Shown piece after piece: positions 22,376-34,599 of a stretch of 64,000 bases of DNA. Source of the DNA: Cryptomeria japonica (lineage: Eukaryota > Streptophyta > Pinopsida > Cupressales > Cupressaceae); contig NC_081406.1 in the NCBI RefSeq assembly GCF_030272615.1, positions 464,034,072-464,098,071 on the forward strand. The letters are read 5' to 3'. The notes under the pieces were generated by a model that made no database searches, had not been told where the DNA came from, and saw only the letters and a list, made by a program, of their open reading frames with translations. Every line of letters begins with the position of its first letter. The first letter of the stretch is position 1. Made by a program: the position numbers and the translations under genes.

Positions 22376-22901
22376 AAGAAACCAGAAAAACAGGGGGCAA
22401 AACAGAGGTCAAATGGGAAAATTTTGAAAACATTTTCGGAAACCTCCTTTCATCAGCCTGAGCTTTGTCAAAATAGAATACCAAAAATAGAGTATCAAAA
22501 GTTATTTCCAAAGTAAGTTTCTCATCAAACAAAAGTTATCCAAAATCTAAAACTGGTCGCACGATAAACATATCTATCCTATCAAAATCAGGAAACCTCA
22601 TTGCAAATATCAAATAGGTCGTTCAAATCAAATGGATTTTCATCCCAGAACACACTTGTTCTAAAAATTCCAAGTTGTCAAACTGAGTTTCCATATTGGG
22701 AAAGCTCTATTCCATGTCATTTGATGCTCTTTGTCGTGAGGGGGCATATAAACCTTCACTTTGATAAAGTAAAACTTAAGTTTCTAGAACAAGATAAACT
22801 GAATCCAAAACAACTCAAAGGAAACCATTGATCGCTTATGCATGACTAATCCTCATATTCTGAGAAGAAAGAATATTTATCGTAACATTAAGTTGAAGAA
22901 A

Positions 22902-23225
22902 TAGCAACCAAGTTCTTTGAAATTTGTCAAAAGAAATAAATTTTTATACATCAATCGTCAACTCTTCGTATCTCATCAAACATTCCTTCGTCATGTACGA
23001 TTATATATTCAGAACAAATCAAATGATTTTGACAAGGAACCTTTGAAGACTAGAGCATTCTATCAAAAATCTGCATTCAGTCAACAAATAAATCATGGAA
23101 GAAAGATCAATCCAGCATTCTTTCCCGATGAGTACATCACTTACAACATCCCCCGATTTGAACCACAAACCCCTGAGCAAAACATTGAAGAAGAGTTCAT
23201 TCCTTTTGTCACAAAAAGCTTCTAA
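22902..23225 (+). pseudogene. Extra ORF upstream of gag (Element 3), start lost
   Basis: About 105 codons open from a TAG at 22902 to a stop after KSF, with no ATG at the 5' end in this copy. The core FLYINRQLFVSHQTFLRH, then NKSNDFDKE and GRKINPAFFPDEY, aligns collinearly with an ORF at the same place in Element 5 (FFYLNRQIFVSHRAFLRH, GKSNEFDQE, GGKINPDFFPDIC). Tat/Ogre elements are known to carry an ORF of unknown function ahead of gag. No domain was recognised. The Element 5 version extends about 70 codons further upstream, so this one is probably truncated or frameshifted. Confidence 0.7.
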
Positions 23226-23228
23226 TAG

Positions 23229-25240
23229 ATGCCTGTTGTTACTCACTCTCAACAAAACAAACAAAGCAAAATGCAATCAAAATCCAACATGAATCGGAGA
23301 TTATCAAATCCTTTTGAGCATCTGAATCTAGAGGATGCCGAAATTTCTGAAGAACTTCTTCAAGAATGTCAAGAAAGTGCTTCATTTCAAAAACTTGTGG
23401 AAAGACTCATGGAAAATGACAAAGAAAAATACCTACTCATGCTCACAAGGAAAGGGGTTAAACTTCCTGAGGACTTTGACACTGACATGTTTAGAACAAA
23501 ATCTCAACATTACGAATATCAAGAATGACAACGTGAAGCATGTGACCCTAAGCAAGATATCCCTGAACAAAACATACCCAAACAAAATACACCAGGACAA
23601 AACATCCCTAAACAACACATCTTCGAGCAAAACATGTCGTTCCATACACCATTTCAACCTAGAACTAATACAAGGGAAGAACTCTTCCCTCAGCAAAATA
23701 ATGCGCCTTTGATTGCCCTTACTCAACAAATACAAATGTTACAAAGACAAATGCAAGACATACAACAAGGGACAATAGTAAGGTATTCATTAAATGAAAT
23801 TTGTCCTTATCTATTTGACAGAAGATTGAACATGGTGCCCTTTCCTCCAAACTCAGACGTTCCCAAATTTGACAAGTACGATTGGAAAAGAGATCCCCGT
23901 GATCATGTTTGAGAATTTTGCACAATGAGTCTTGAATTAGCTCATGATGATACCTATTTGATGAGGTTATTCCCAAGAAGCTTGGGAGAACAAACAATGG
24001 AATGGTTATCCAGAATCACACCTCTTGTCAGATCATTTGATGAACTAGTCAACAAATTCATAACTCAATATTCCTATAACATTCAACATGCTATCACCAT
24101 GCTAGACGTCTGTAACACCAAACAGAAAAACAATGAAACATTCACGGCATTCCTTCAACATTGGTGATGGATGGTTTCAAGATATCCTCGAGATGTACCC
24201 GAAAAAGAAAAGATGGAAATTTTCATCGACAACTTGAATAGCGAGATGAGTTACCTACTCAAACTCCAATGCATACCATCTTTTTCCAAATTGATTGAAA
24301 ATGGCATCCAAGTAGAAGAAACATGTATTAGAAAAGGGACATTGAAATTTTTCAAAGAAGGAACAAATTCATCCAACTCTCATTACAATAACCAAAACAA
24401 CAATAACTTGGACAAATCTAGATTCTGAACCAGAAACAAGAATACTGGTAATGAGAGAGGCACTAAAGCTAATGAGGCTAAATCCAAACAACCAGTATTG
24501 GCTTTATTAGGAAATCCCCAAGCTACAAAGAATCCAAAGGGTTCTAACCAAGGCACTAACACTTATGCACCAAATACTAATCAAGATCCTCTCAACACAA
24601 ACAACACTAACAATGCTCAAAACAATCGCACAAATCGAGTACCTAATAACAATTCGTGAGGTAACACCAACAATTATCAAAAATGTGTCTACACACCACT
24701 GGGACAATCACTAGAGTCAGCATTCAGAGAACTCCTGGCAAAAAAAATTATCTCTTTACCAGCAATCAGCAACTATGAACCACAAATCAAACCACCTTTG
24801 TGGAATGACTCGCACTTTTGTGATTTTCATCGCAACAAAGGTCATCAAACAAATGATTGCATGAGACTAAAAAACATTGTTCAGGACATGATTGATAGAG
24901 GTGATTTAACAATAGATGGTCTGAAGACAAATGGTGACCATGGAGCCTTTAAGAATCCTCTTCCAAACTACAACAAGGATGGAGCTTCAACCTCAAATGA
25001 TACACATGGAGCTCGTATCAATCACATCTATAATAACACCAACAATCGTATATCAGCTGAGGACAATCAAGTCAATGTCATCACAATCCGAGATCAACAT
25101 GATCATGAATCTATCAACATAACAACCAGAGCTCAAAAATATGTCTTAAAGGGACATGCGTTGACAATAAACACCGTACCCAAAATTCAATATGATCTAG
25201 TCAGCCAACTACAACTCCTGCTCAAATATCTATACTAGAA
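23229..25240 (+). pseudogene. gag: Tat-type Gag (Element 3), with stops
   Basis: Gag packages the element RNA. It begins MPVVTHSQQN shortly after the upstream ORF. A Gln-rich segment (LTQQIQMLQRQMQDIQQG) is followed by the retrotransposon Gag core: CPYLFDRRLNMVPFPP, VPKFDKYDWKRDPRDHV, DDTYLMRLFPRSLGEQTMEW. An Asn-rich linker and a zinc knuckle follow. The knuckle reads CDFHRNKGHQTNDC (CHHC), the usual Tat form. Five stops interrupt one frame, after HYEYQE, DPRDHV, FLQHW, DKSRF and VPNNNS. Each fits a CGA or TGG codon changed to TGA. A one-base frameshift near 25210 moves the rest to the protease frame. Confidence 0.88.
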
Positions 25241-26215
25241 ATGTTGAAACTTTCACCAAAACACAAAGACATATTAGAACAAGCACTATTAGAAATGAAA
25301 GATCTGGATGTTGACAAATTCCAAGCCATGGTGGCTCATATGACTGGACCTCATAACCTCACTTTTTCTGAGCACAATAATATCTCATTGAGTCATCCAC
25401 ATAATACTCCTCTCCATATTGAAGTCATAGTCTATAAACACCATGTAAAATGAGTATTAATAGATGGAGGAGTTGGACTTAATATATGTACCTTAAAACT
25501 TATCCGTGCATTAAGCTTCTCGAAGGAGTTTATTGATCCACACAAGAAGATCACTATAAAGGCATATGGTGATGAGGAAAGATCATCTAAAGGAACTATG
25601 ATGTTGCCTATTCAGGTAGGACCGATACAAAAGGATACTATGTGCCAGGTCTTAGACATAGACCTCACATACAATATCTTATTGGGTCGACCCTAGATAC
25701 ATGAAATGCAAGCAATGCCTTCTACATATCACCAATGTGTCAAATTCCCCTATAATGGGCATGAGGTTTCTATAGTTGTTTATCACAATCCATTTCAACA
25801 TTGTAATGCAATGGGGGCAGCCCAGGATAGTTTGGTTCCACATAATAGAGAGAAACAAAATTCCTCAACACCAAATCTTCAACAAGAGAAGTCTAAATCA
25901 TTACTTAGAGATTTCAAGCAGAAAATGAAAATCAAAGAACAAGGCATGGGGGAATACTCTTTGGAACCCATGTGTTTGACAAACTTACCCACATCACCTA
26001 GATCTCATGGATTACCTACAGCATCAACACATCAAGCAAATCAGCCCATCACCAAGTTCGATGGCACATTCATTCAACTCGACACTTTAGCACATGAATC
26101 TGAGGAAAAGGATATCCTCATTTGGCTATACAAAGATGAGGAAGAAGACAGAGCAGCTACTGTGGAAGTATCTATACCCACACACCTATATGGAAAAGGC
26201 TACTTAATCATGTAG
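25241..26215 (+). pseudogene. Tat-type aspartic protease region (Element 3)
   Basis: Cleaves the polyprotein. The active-site motif reads VLIDGGVGLNICT, the DGG form expected here, with a TGA just before it (probably CGA, Arg). The flap and second conserved block follow as DLTYNILLGRP-IHEM, where the stop (TAG) replaces Trp; Element 4 keeps that Trp. The downstream STYHQCVKFPYNG block is also shared with Element 4. The final part is a charged linker (EEKDILIWLYKDEEEDRA). Confidence 0.85.
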
Positions 26216-27274
26216 CAAATGGGATACAATGGAAAAGGACCTATTGGCAAGCATCAGAAAGGTGTCACAGAACCATTGGATTGTCCTTCACAATTTAGTA
26301 AAGACAAAAAGGGATTGGGCTTTGAACTCACTCTACTACCACAAAAGATACCACACAATTATCAAAAACCTCATTGGAAAGCAAAGAAGAAGTACAAAGA
26401 ATAATCCTGGCAAGAAGTGCTATTTGAGTCAGTAGAGACAATCCGTAAAGAACGTGAACATCAAGAAAGGAAGCAACATCAAGGGGAGTCCATCATTCAC
26501 AAGAAGACAACATCTATAGAAGTCAATCATGTTTAAGATCAAATATCCAACAAAGCAGTATCATCTCTTGATAACATCATTCCTCCCCGAGAAGAAATAG
26601 TATACGAACAAATGCAAAGAATAGAAGCAGGATCTGATGCAGAATCAGAGAAAACCAACAGACTAGTATCAATTATCAAAGATATATTTTCGCCATTCAA
26701 CATACCTATTCACAACACTGAAAGAATCTGGGATAATACCTCAAAGACTTATTCAAATGAATATGAATGGGGTAGTTGCTCAAATGCTACTAAGGATACT
26801 GCTGAAAATACTAGTTCTATATCCCTTTCTCAAGAAGAACATAGCACAGAAATTAGACTACTTGAATTTGGACCACAGAATATCTATGACGCTAAGGAAA
26901 ATGAATAGCGACATTATGAGAAAGTCTACAAGGAAGATGATACCATCGAATACCTTGATGGAATCCTTGACTTCTTTAACACCCAAACCAATCACGATGA
27001 AACCTCTATCCTGACACTTACAGTAGCAGAACTTGATCCACCAAACGATTCCTTACCACTTGTCTTTTCAGACCTCATAGACTGGGACAAACCTAAAACT
27101 CATGATATACCAATTTTCCCAAATTATGAATTCTTTATACATTACTTATGTATTGTCAACCCAGAAACAAACTCTACTAGTAAACAAAATAGCGATGTTT
27201 TCAATCAGGAGGGTGCCAAGTCTCTCAATCGCAAAAATGAAACCCATAAAGGATCTAATACTAAAAACCAGTCA
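26216..27274 (+). pseudogene. Protease-RT linker with G-patch-like segment (Element 3)
   Basis: In the same frame as protease and RT. It contains MGYNGKGPIGKHQKGV, a G-patch-like run often found between protease and RT in this group, followed by GLGFELTLLPQ. The rest is low-complexity and acidic. Stops at the KYKE, NHV and AKENE positions interrupt it. Confidence 0.6.
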
Positions 27275-28450
27275 ATGGTAGCTCTAGATCACAAAAAAGT
27301 AAAGATAAAGGACACATTTGAGGGTGAAAACCTTTTTAAGGAACCTAAAGATGGGATACTTGACACTCTTCCAAAACATTATCATGAGCAATCACCCATA
27401 TTGATTGAGCCCACTCAATCAACCAACATTGGTACTATAGAAACAACCAAAAATATACACCTTGCAAAATCTCTAACATCAGAAGAAAAACCAGAGTTTA
27501 TCAAATTCTTCAAAGAAAAGAAAATCAACTTTGCTTGGTCATATGCATATATGCTCAGGATTGATCCACAATTAATCATGCATCACTTGTCTATGGCTCT
27601 AGAAGCTAAACCGGTTAAGCAAAAATTGAGAAAAATGAATCCACATGTGGCACTCATGGTTAAGGCTGAGCTGAAGAAACTATTGCACATTGGATTTATT
27701 CAACCTATTGACTATACTACATGGATTTCAAACATTGTACCAATTTCAAAACCAGATGGCAGTATCAGAATATGCACAAATTTTAGAGATGTCAACAATG
27801 CCTATCCAGAGGATGACTTTCCTTTACCAAGTATTGACATAATTGTAGACCTCATAGCAGGCCATGCAATGTTATCACTAATGGACAGTTTTTTAGGATA
27901 TAACCAAATCAAGATCGCTCTAGAGGGTCAAGATAAAACAACATTCACCTGTCCTTGGGGAACATATTGTTGGAATGTCATGCCTTTTGGCTTAAAGAAT
28001 GTTGGGCCAACTTATCAACGAGCAATAACAACAATCTTTCATGATATGATGCATACCTTCATAGAAGACTATGTGGATGATTTACTAGCTAAATCCTTCA
28101 CCAGAGTAGAACATCTAAGCATCTTAGAAAAGATTTTTGAATGATTGGAAAAATTCCAAGTCAAGCTCAACCCTAAGAAGTGTATCTTCGGGGTTACATC
28201 AGGCAAATTGTTAGGCTACATAGTCTCAGAAAAGGGAATTGAAGTGGATCCAGCAAAGGTACAATCCATCATGGAAATGCCACCACCAAAGAATATCAGC
28301 CAACTCAGATCTCTACAAGGACGGCTCCAATCAATCAGGTGATTCATCGCGTAGCTAGCAGATAAAAGTCTACCATTCAATCATCTGCTACATAAAAATG
28401 TACCATTCAGATGGGAAGCCAAGTGTACAGAATCCTTCTATCAAATCAAG
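27275..28450 (+). pseudogene. pol: Gypsy reverse transcriptase (Element 3)
   Basis: The longest clean frame of the element (289 codons, then 65 more after one TGA). In order: the primer-grip-side segment KKLLHIGFIQPIDYTTW, KPDGSIRICTNFRDVN, the first catalytic Asp in LSLMDSFLGYNQIKI, CWNVMPFGLKNVGPTYQR, and the catalytic YVDD near residue 266. After the TGA following LEKIFE (expected Arg), the frame resumes LEKFQVKLNPKKCIFGVTSGKLLGYIVS, the conserved thumb-side block. Further TGA and TAG stops follow at QSIR-FIA-LADK. Confidence 0.95.
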
Positions 28451-28459
28451 CAATATCTG

Positions 28460-28880
28460 ATGAACCCACTAGTTCTGGTACCACTGATAGCAGGAAAGCC
28501 ACTTATTCTCTACATTTCGACAACATATAAATCTCTTGTGGCACTATTAGCACAAGAAGATCAACAAGGCAAGGAACGAGCAATATACTACATCAGCAGG
28601 ACATTGAACGACTATGAGCTCAATTACACATTTATTGAGAAAGCTTGTTTAGATGTGGTCTTCACCTCTCAAAAATTCTGCCACTACATGCTAGCTCACA
28701 CAATTAAGCTAGTCGCAAAAATTGATCCTCTGAAATATTTACTCAACAAAGTAGCTCTTACAGGCCGATTGGCTAAATGGGTCATGATTCTCAGTGAATT
28801 TGATATCCACTATATGGAGTGAAGAGCTATCAAGGGACAAGTAATAGTAGATCAACTAGCAGAAGCACCACTACTTGGTA
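28460..28880 (+). pseudogene. First (retroviral-type, degenerate) RNase H of Element 3
   Basis: Follows the RT. Landmarks are KPLILYISTTYKSLVALLAQ, RAIYYISRTLNDYELNYTFIEKACL and RLAKWVMILSEFDIHY. The first acidic residue expected after the first strand is absent (LYIST), which is usual in Tat elements, where this domain has become a connection and a second RNase H does the work. A TGA follows HYME. Confidence 0.85.
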
Positions 28881-28934
28881 AACAACCAATGGAGATAGAA
28901 TTTCTAGATAGGGACATTCTTGCTATCTCTACAA

Positions 28935-29330
28935 AATAATGGACCCTATACTTTGATGGATCATTTACCCAACACGGCTTAGGTGCCAATATTTTATTCA
29001 TCACTCTAGAAGGACAGACCATACCAAGATCCTACAGACTTATGTTTCCATGCACAAATAATGTTGTTGAGTATGAAGCATTGGTCATAGGAATCAATAT
29101 AGTTGTAGAATGGAAAATCACAAAAGTAAAGGTCTACGGAGATTCACAACTGGTTATCAATCAAATCAATGATGACTAGTAGACGAAAGATGACAAGTTG
29201 CTACCCTACAAAAGAATGGTGGATGACTTCAAATAGTACTTTGTATACATCAGCTTCACACAAATACCAAGGTTGGATAACTGAGCATCTGATGCAATGG
29301 CTACTATCGCTTCACTACTGCAAATTCCAA
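28935..29330 (+). pseudogene. Second, archaeal-type RNase H (Element 3)
   Basis: WTLYFDGSFTQHGLGANILF, NNVVEYEALVIG and YGDSQLVINQIND give the D-E-D catalytic set of an archaeal-like RNase H placed between the usual RNase H and integrase. This double arrangement is diagnostic of Tat-lineage plant Gypsy elements. Two consecutive stops follow INDD, and another follows VDDFK. The residual frame continues to ASLLQIPKQQSRYEFLVEQLF. Confidence 0.85.
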
Positions 29331-29551
29331 AGCAACAGTCTCGTTATGAATTTTTGGTAGAGCAACTATTTTCCCCAGCCTATGACAATTCTGCATCCTA
29401 AGTCATCTACGCCTTAATTGGTTTAGACTCCCCCTTATATGGAACGATATATGAGTATCTTAAGACCAATATCCTACCCATTGACTTGTCCTGAAACCAA
29501 AAACGTAACTTTATCCAACAAAATGCCCATTATACCCTTACTACTGATACT

Positions 29552-30680
29552 TTGTATTGTCGAGGTCTAGATGGTACTCTTCTTTGTTGCCTTGATCATA
29601 ATGAATCTGACTCTGCTTTACACGAGCTTCACGAGGGTATATGTGGCACACATTCTAGTGGTACTACTCTTGCTAAAAAGCTTCTAAGAATGGGATATTA
29701 TTGGCCGATAATGGAAAAAGATTCTTATCACTTTGCAAAGAAGTGTCCTAAATGCCAAATCCATGGCAATCTTATACATGCACCAGCACAGGAACTGCAA
29801 CCATTCACAACATCCTGGCCCTTTTGTCAGTGGGGACTAGACTTAGTTGGCAAAATTCATCCTTCTTCGTCAAATGGGCACAAGTTCATTATCACTGCAA
29901 CATAATACTTTACCAAATGAATAGAAGCAGTCCCCATGACCACAGTGACTAGGAAACAAATTGCCTCTTTTATCCTTAATTATCTGATCTGTAGATATGG
30001 CATTCCAAGTTCCATCATCATAGACAATGGGTGACCTTTCAAAAATCAGGATGTGAGAGAACTATGTGAATGATTCAAAATCCAACATTGTTTCTCTACA
30101 CCATACTACCCACAGGGAAATGGTCAGGCAGAAGCATCCAACAAAATGATATTGAAAATTTTTAAGAAGACAGTCAATGATGCAGGCAAAGATTGGCATG
30201 TACAACTCAATCCAACACTTTGGGCATATAGAACTAGCATCTGCACACCGACAGGAGCTACGCCATATTCATTGGTGTGTGGATCAGAAGCAATTTTACC
30301 CCTAGAGGTAAAAATTCCATCTCTTAGTCTCTTTGAAAGGCTTAATCCCAGATGAAGAATATCAAGTTAACCGACTGCAAGAACTTGAACTTCTAGATGA
30401 AAGATGCCAACATGCCTACACTCATCTCAAAGCATATCAACAATGTATGTGCAGAAGCTACAACCACAAGGTCATCCCTAGAAACTCCAAAATAGGTGAT
30501 CTAGTACTCAAAGAAAATCCTAGAAATCAACAAGATCGGGAAAAGAAAGGGAAGTTTGAACCTAACTGGTTGGGTCCATATGTCATCATCTCAGCCTATG
30601 GATAAGGCACCTATAAAATAACTAACTGAGAAGGAGATGTGCTCAACAAACCCACCAACAACATCCATTTGAAGAAATAG
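29552..30680 (+). pseudogene. Gypsy integrase (Element 3)
   Basis: Zinc-binding H-H-C-C: HELHEGICGTHSSGTT, then KKCPKCQIHG. Catalytic residues: WGLDLVGKIHP (Asp), SIIIDNG (Asp), YYPQGNGQAEASNKM (Glu), all present. Stops occur at TAT-YFTK-IEA, DNG-PFKN and LCE-FKIQ; the last two fit CGA to TGA and the KIEA one fits TGG to TGA. A frameshift near 30340 moves the C-terminal part to another frame (GLIPDEEYQVNRLQEL, then PNWLGPYVIISAYG), which ends at TAG beyond NNIHLKK. Confidence 0.93.
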
Positions 30681-31665
30681 TACACTTGAGTAGTCTAAAT
30701 GCAGGAAAAAAGTAAAAATACAAAAAAATCAAAAAATTAGAAAAAGCAAAGAAAAAGATGCAATAAAAACAAAAGGTGAAAACCTAGCAAACAAGCGCTA
30801 TTGTGAGAGGATGGCTCCTCCATCTATTCTTATCAAACTTTTGTATCCATACATCCAAGTACTATTGGCCATTGACTAATACCTTTATCAAACTAAGCAT
30901 TATCTAGGACATACTTAGCATAGTCACTGTCCTTGTTTATCACAAATCATTTCATCCTATCCCACTCTGGCTTGGTAATCACTGTACATATCCACGTTAA
31001 GGCAATACATTTAGCTAGAGGCAACATCGATTTGCATCCTATCCTTTCAACATATCACGCATTGTAGTAGACTAGGCAAATCATGTCAAAACCAAAATTC
31101 AACAAAACATGAGGAGAATCAAACACAAATACATTTAATGGATTCACAACACATGATGGATGATTTTCTGACATAACAAATGTTTGTATCTTGCATGAAG
31201 ATTTGACTATTTTTTGCATTTGAACTCTTTCTGAACTATTGGATCCTCTACATTTTCTCAATGATGCATCGAGCTAGAGAAAGTAACGGGGACTCCAATA
31301 TCTTTTTAGTCTTTTGTCTGTGAGGCGATCACTTGTACTATACAAAGACTTGTCTTGAGACATGATTCAAAGCACATCACTGAAGACATGATTCCACTTT
31401 GCACATACAAATGGTTTAATCTTGTCTGTTTATCTGCAAGCAACATTCAAGTCATCCTGGTTCACTTATACCTTGACGCTTATGCTATCTTGCAATATCA
31501 AAAATCATGTAAATTTTTCTTAGGTCATTATGGTTCAGTTATACCATTATGCTTGTATAAATTTTCAACATATCCCAAACAAATCAATGCTCAATGATGA
31601 CACTACAAAGAAAGAAAAACAACATGTGGCTATACAAGGATCACCAATGCAGAATGAGGATGCTC
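30681..31665. other. Start of the Element 3 3' region, non-coding
   Basis: A-rich stretch right after integrase (AAAAATCAAAAAATTAGAAAA), matched in context by an A-rich stretch after the integrase tail of Element 4 at 51070-51130. No credible ORF. Confidence 0.5.
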
Positions 31666-31669
31666 AAAA

Positions 31670-31865
31670 CAATTAATTGCATATCATTTTACAATTAATT
31701 GCATATCATTTACAATTAATTGCATATCATGTTACAATTAGTTGCATATCATTTTACAATTAGTTGCATATCATGTTACAATTAGTTGCATATCATGTTA
31801 GACTTAGTTGCCTATCATTTTACAATTAGTTGCATATCATATTATAAAATAGTTGCATATCGTGC
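31670..31865 (+). repeat. Tandem 22-bp repeat in Element 3 3' region
   Basis: About nine copies of ACAATTAGTTGCATATCATTTT with small changes (AATTAATTG, CATGTTAC). Several copies differ at the same two or three positions, suggesting local expansion. Confidence 0.85.
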
Positions 31866-32045
31866 ATCTCATTTTCATGATACATCTCACATCATATCAT
31901 ATCATACATCTCATTTTTCAAGATACATCTCATACATCCTGCATTATCACATCATATTCATCACATATAAAATTGCATAAGCATTGCATCATCATATAAA
32001 AAGCATCATCCATAACACATCACATGAGGATCAAAGAAAATGGTG

Positions 32046-32047
<2 letters not shown>

Positions 32048-32083
<36 letters not shown>
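32048..32083. repeat. (AT)n microsatellite
   Basis: About eighteen uninterrupted TA dinucleotides within the element 3' region. Confidence 0.95.
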
Positions 32084-32086
<3 letters not shown>

Positions 32087-32328
32087 AAAATGATCAAATG
32101 TACAAAATATGTCACCTTTGTGCCCAACACAACAAAATGATCAAAATACAATAGAGATAATGTCTCTCAGGTGTGGCTATCTCTAGATAGTGACGGTCTC
32201 ACAACAAATGTCCCAACAGTTGGATCTGTAGGTGGACCATGTCTAGACGGCCCTATCACACCTCTACTCTCTGTCCTCGACGCATTCTCTCAGGATCAAC
32301 TGGATCTCAACTATGTGAAACTCTACAC

Positions 32329-33984
32329 TCAGTGCTCCCTGGGCACTGCATCCTCGTAATGTCTCCTATAGTACTTTGCCTCCCTAACTCTCGAAGATAG
32401 CTCTCTTAGGGTGTCTCTTATCAGGCCACCTGCCATCACTCTCTCCAAAACCTTAGCTCAAGCCTCGGCTCGACCCAACCACTCTAAAGTAGTATCTCGC
32501 TCTATAGTCAGCTGTGTAATCTAACTTTGCTGAGCCAACATTTGTGTTTGCGAATGCTGCACTGACAACTGTAGCGATCTAATATGTGCGTCCTCCACAT
32601 GTGTAGGAATCTGCACCTATAGGGGTACCTATGAAGGGATACTGCCTATCCCTCTACCTATCCTCAGTGTCGGTGGAGGCAACACATCTGACCTCCTCCT
32701 CTAGGTCGATCACCGCACATCCTCATACCCTCCCACCACCGCTATCACCTCCTCAACCTGCTCCTCCTCCCCAGCTCTAATCGCCAAACCCCCTCTCCCT
32801 CTATCCACTTCCACCCGCCACGCAACTCTCTTTGCCCGTATTACCCTCCCACCACCATCTCCACCCCTCTCTCCTCTCCTCCTCATCTCCAATCTCCCAC
32901 TAACTCCACGCTAAACTCTACCACCACCCATATCATCTCCTCCATCCCCTCCACCTCCATCACCACCTCCATCATCTACCTCCTCATCATCATCAAACGC
33001 AGGAATCATCTCAACTAGATCAAATATCCTAGCCATGGCCCATGCTATGAAGAGTGTTGCAAACTCATTCATCATCCCTACATCAACTATCTTCAGGGCA
33101 TATTCCCAAATCTAGTCGGCTCTATGAAAGAGCTCCTCCACTACAACTCCACTATCAATCATCAGCCCCCAATCTGGGATATCTTGTCTCTGTCGAGCAT
33201 AAAAACATGCTCCTTGTGGCATCCCCTGCTATCGACCATACTAACGCAGCACCCGGCTATGCAAAAACCTCTCTATAACAAAGGGCCATACCTCGCACCC
33301 TGTATATGGTCGCCAGATGACCGTATCAATGTCATCTAGCACTCTCCTCCAATGCTCTAGTTTGCCTAGATTATGCTAGACAACTACCCCTCTGTATCCA
33401 TACGCACATCCAATAGGCGTATCTCTATCTACCAGTGGCCTAGCTACAGGGATATGCTCTAAACTGTCATAACCCAGGTACACTACCTCATGCAAATCCC
33501 TATATAAATAGGCCACCATAGCTGACCCCCATGCAAATCGGCGACCCTGCATCACCATATCCTTCAACACCAATCCCCATCCCATTAACAGTCCCTTCGA
33601 CCTATGGTCAGGACACAGAAACCCACTAATGAAACCTACTAAGACTGATGGTAGAGGAGCGTAATCCAAATCCAAAAGATCCTGCCAGGGGATCTCATAC
33701 CCGCAAATAGTGTCATCCTAAAAAATCCAATGCAGTGCCTCAGTCCCACCCTCCTCCGTCTGCTTGTAGGGAACCAGGGCACCTACTACAGGAATCTGCA
33801 AAATATGGTAGCAATCCTCAGGCGTCACTGTAATCTCTCCTGTCACCAAATGAAAGGTGTTCGTATCACTATGCCAGCTCTCTGCCAATGTTGTCAATAA
33901 ACCGCGGTTTACAATAAACTGAGGCATCTCTAACAAAGAGGTCAGACCACATCTATCAATAATATCTCTATCTCCTTGTGTCAA
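32329..33984 (-). pseudogene. Antisense plant mobile domain (PMD) ORF in Element 3
   Basis: Read against the element. The N-terminal part has DIIDRCGLTSLLEMPQF, LLTTLAESWHSDTNTFHL, TGEITVTPEDCYHILQIPVV and GALVPY. These are the conserved blocks of the PMD (aminotransferase-like) family found in host MAIL/MAIN proteins and in plant transposons. After stops the frame continues WGSAMVAYLYRDLHEVVY, then HWRRVLDDIDTVIWRPYT, the second conserved PMD block. A Gly/Asp-rich acidic linker and a C-terminal coiled coil (LEWLGRAEARAKVLERVM) precede the TGA. No ATG is preserved at the start. Antisense PMD ORFs are known from plant Gypsy elements. Their role is not settled. Confidence 0.85.
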
Positions 33985-34599
33985 TCATGGTATCAATGAC
34001 CACAGTCTCAGAAATCACTCACACAACTATACTACTCCAAGACGCTCCTGTCAAAACAATGCAAGTCCAATATCAGTTCCCTTATCAACACATGGATATA
34101 AAATTCAAAATCATCTCAAAAACTTGAAAACTTTGAACAAATATAAATCGAGTTTCACATCATATCAATCCATCAAATCATATCAACTTGTAATACAACT
34201 CAAGTTTCAAATCATAACTTGCAGTAAAACTCAAGTTTTCAAATCATATCAACTTGTAACACAACTCAAGTTCCATATCAGCTTGTAACACAACTCAAGT
34301 TCCATATTAGCTTGTAACACAGCTCAAGCTCCACAATTCATATCCAACACATTCATATCCAAAACTTGAAAACTTTGAACATATCTAAATCAAGTTTCAC
34401 ATCATATCAAAATCCACATCAAATCTATAATAACTTGAAACATTGCAAATCCAATCAAGTTATGTCGGAACTCATATTGGACAACTTATGATAGTAGACA
34501 CACAGATAAACAATTTACACCTATCCTCGCAGAACTAACCTCAACCTACCAATTTTTTTCATCCAAAAAATCACACTTTACCACAAAAATTTTCCCTAT

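Noticed and set aside
31670-31865. CRISPR-like array
   Set aside because: The repeats are direct tandem copies without unique spacers, in a plant retroelement 3' region.
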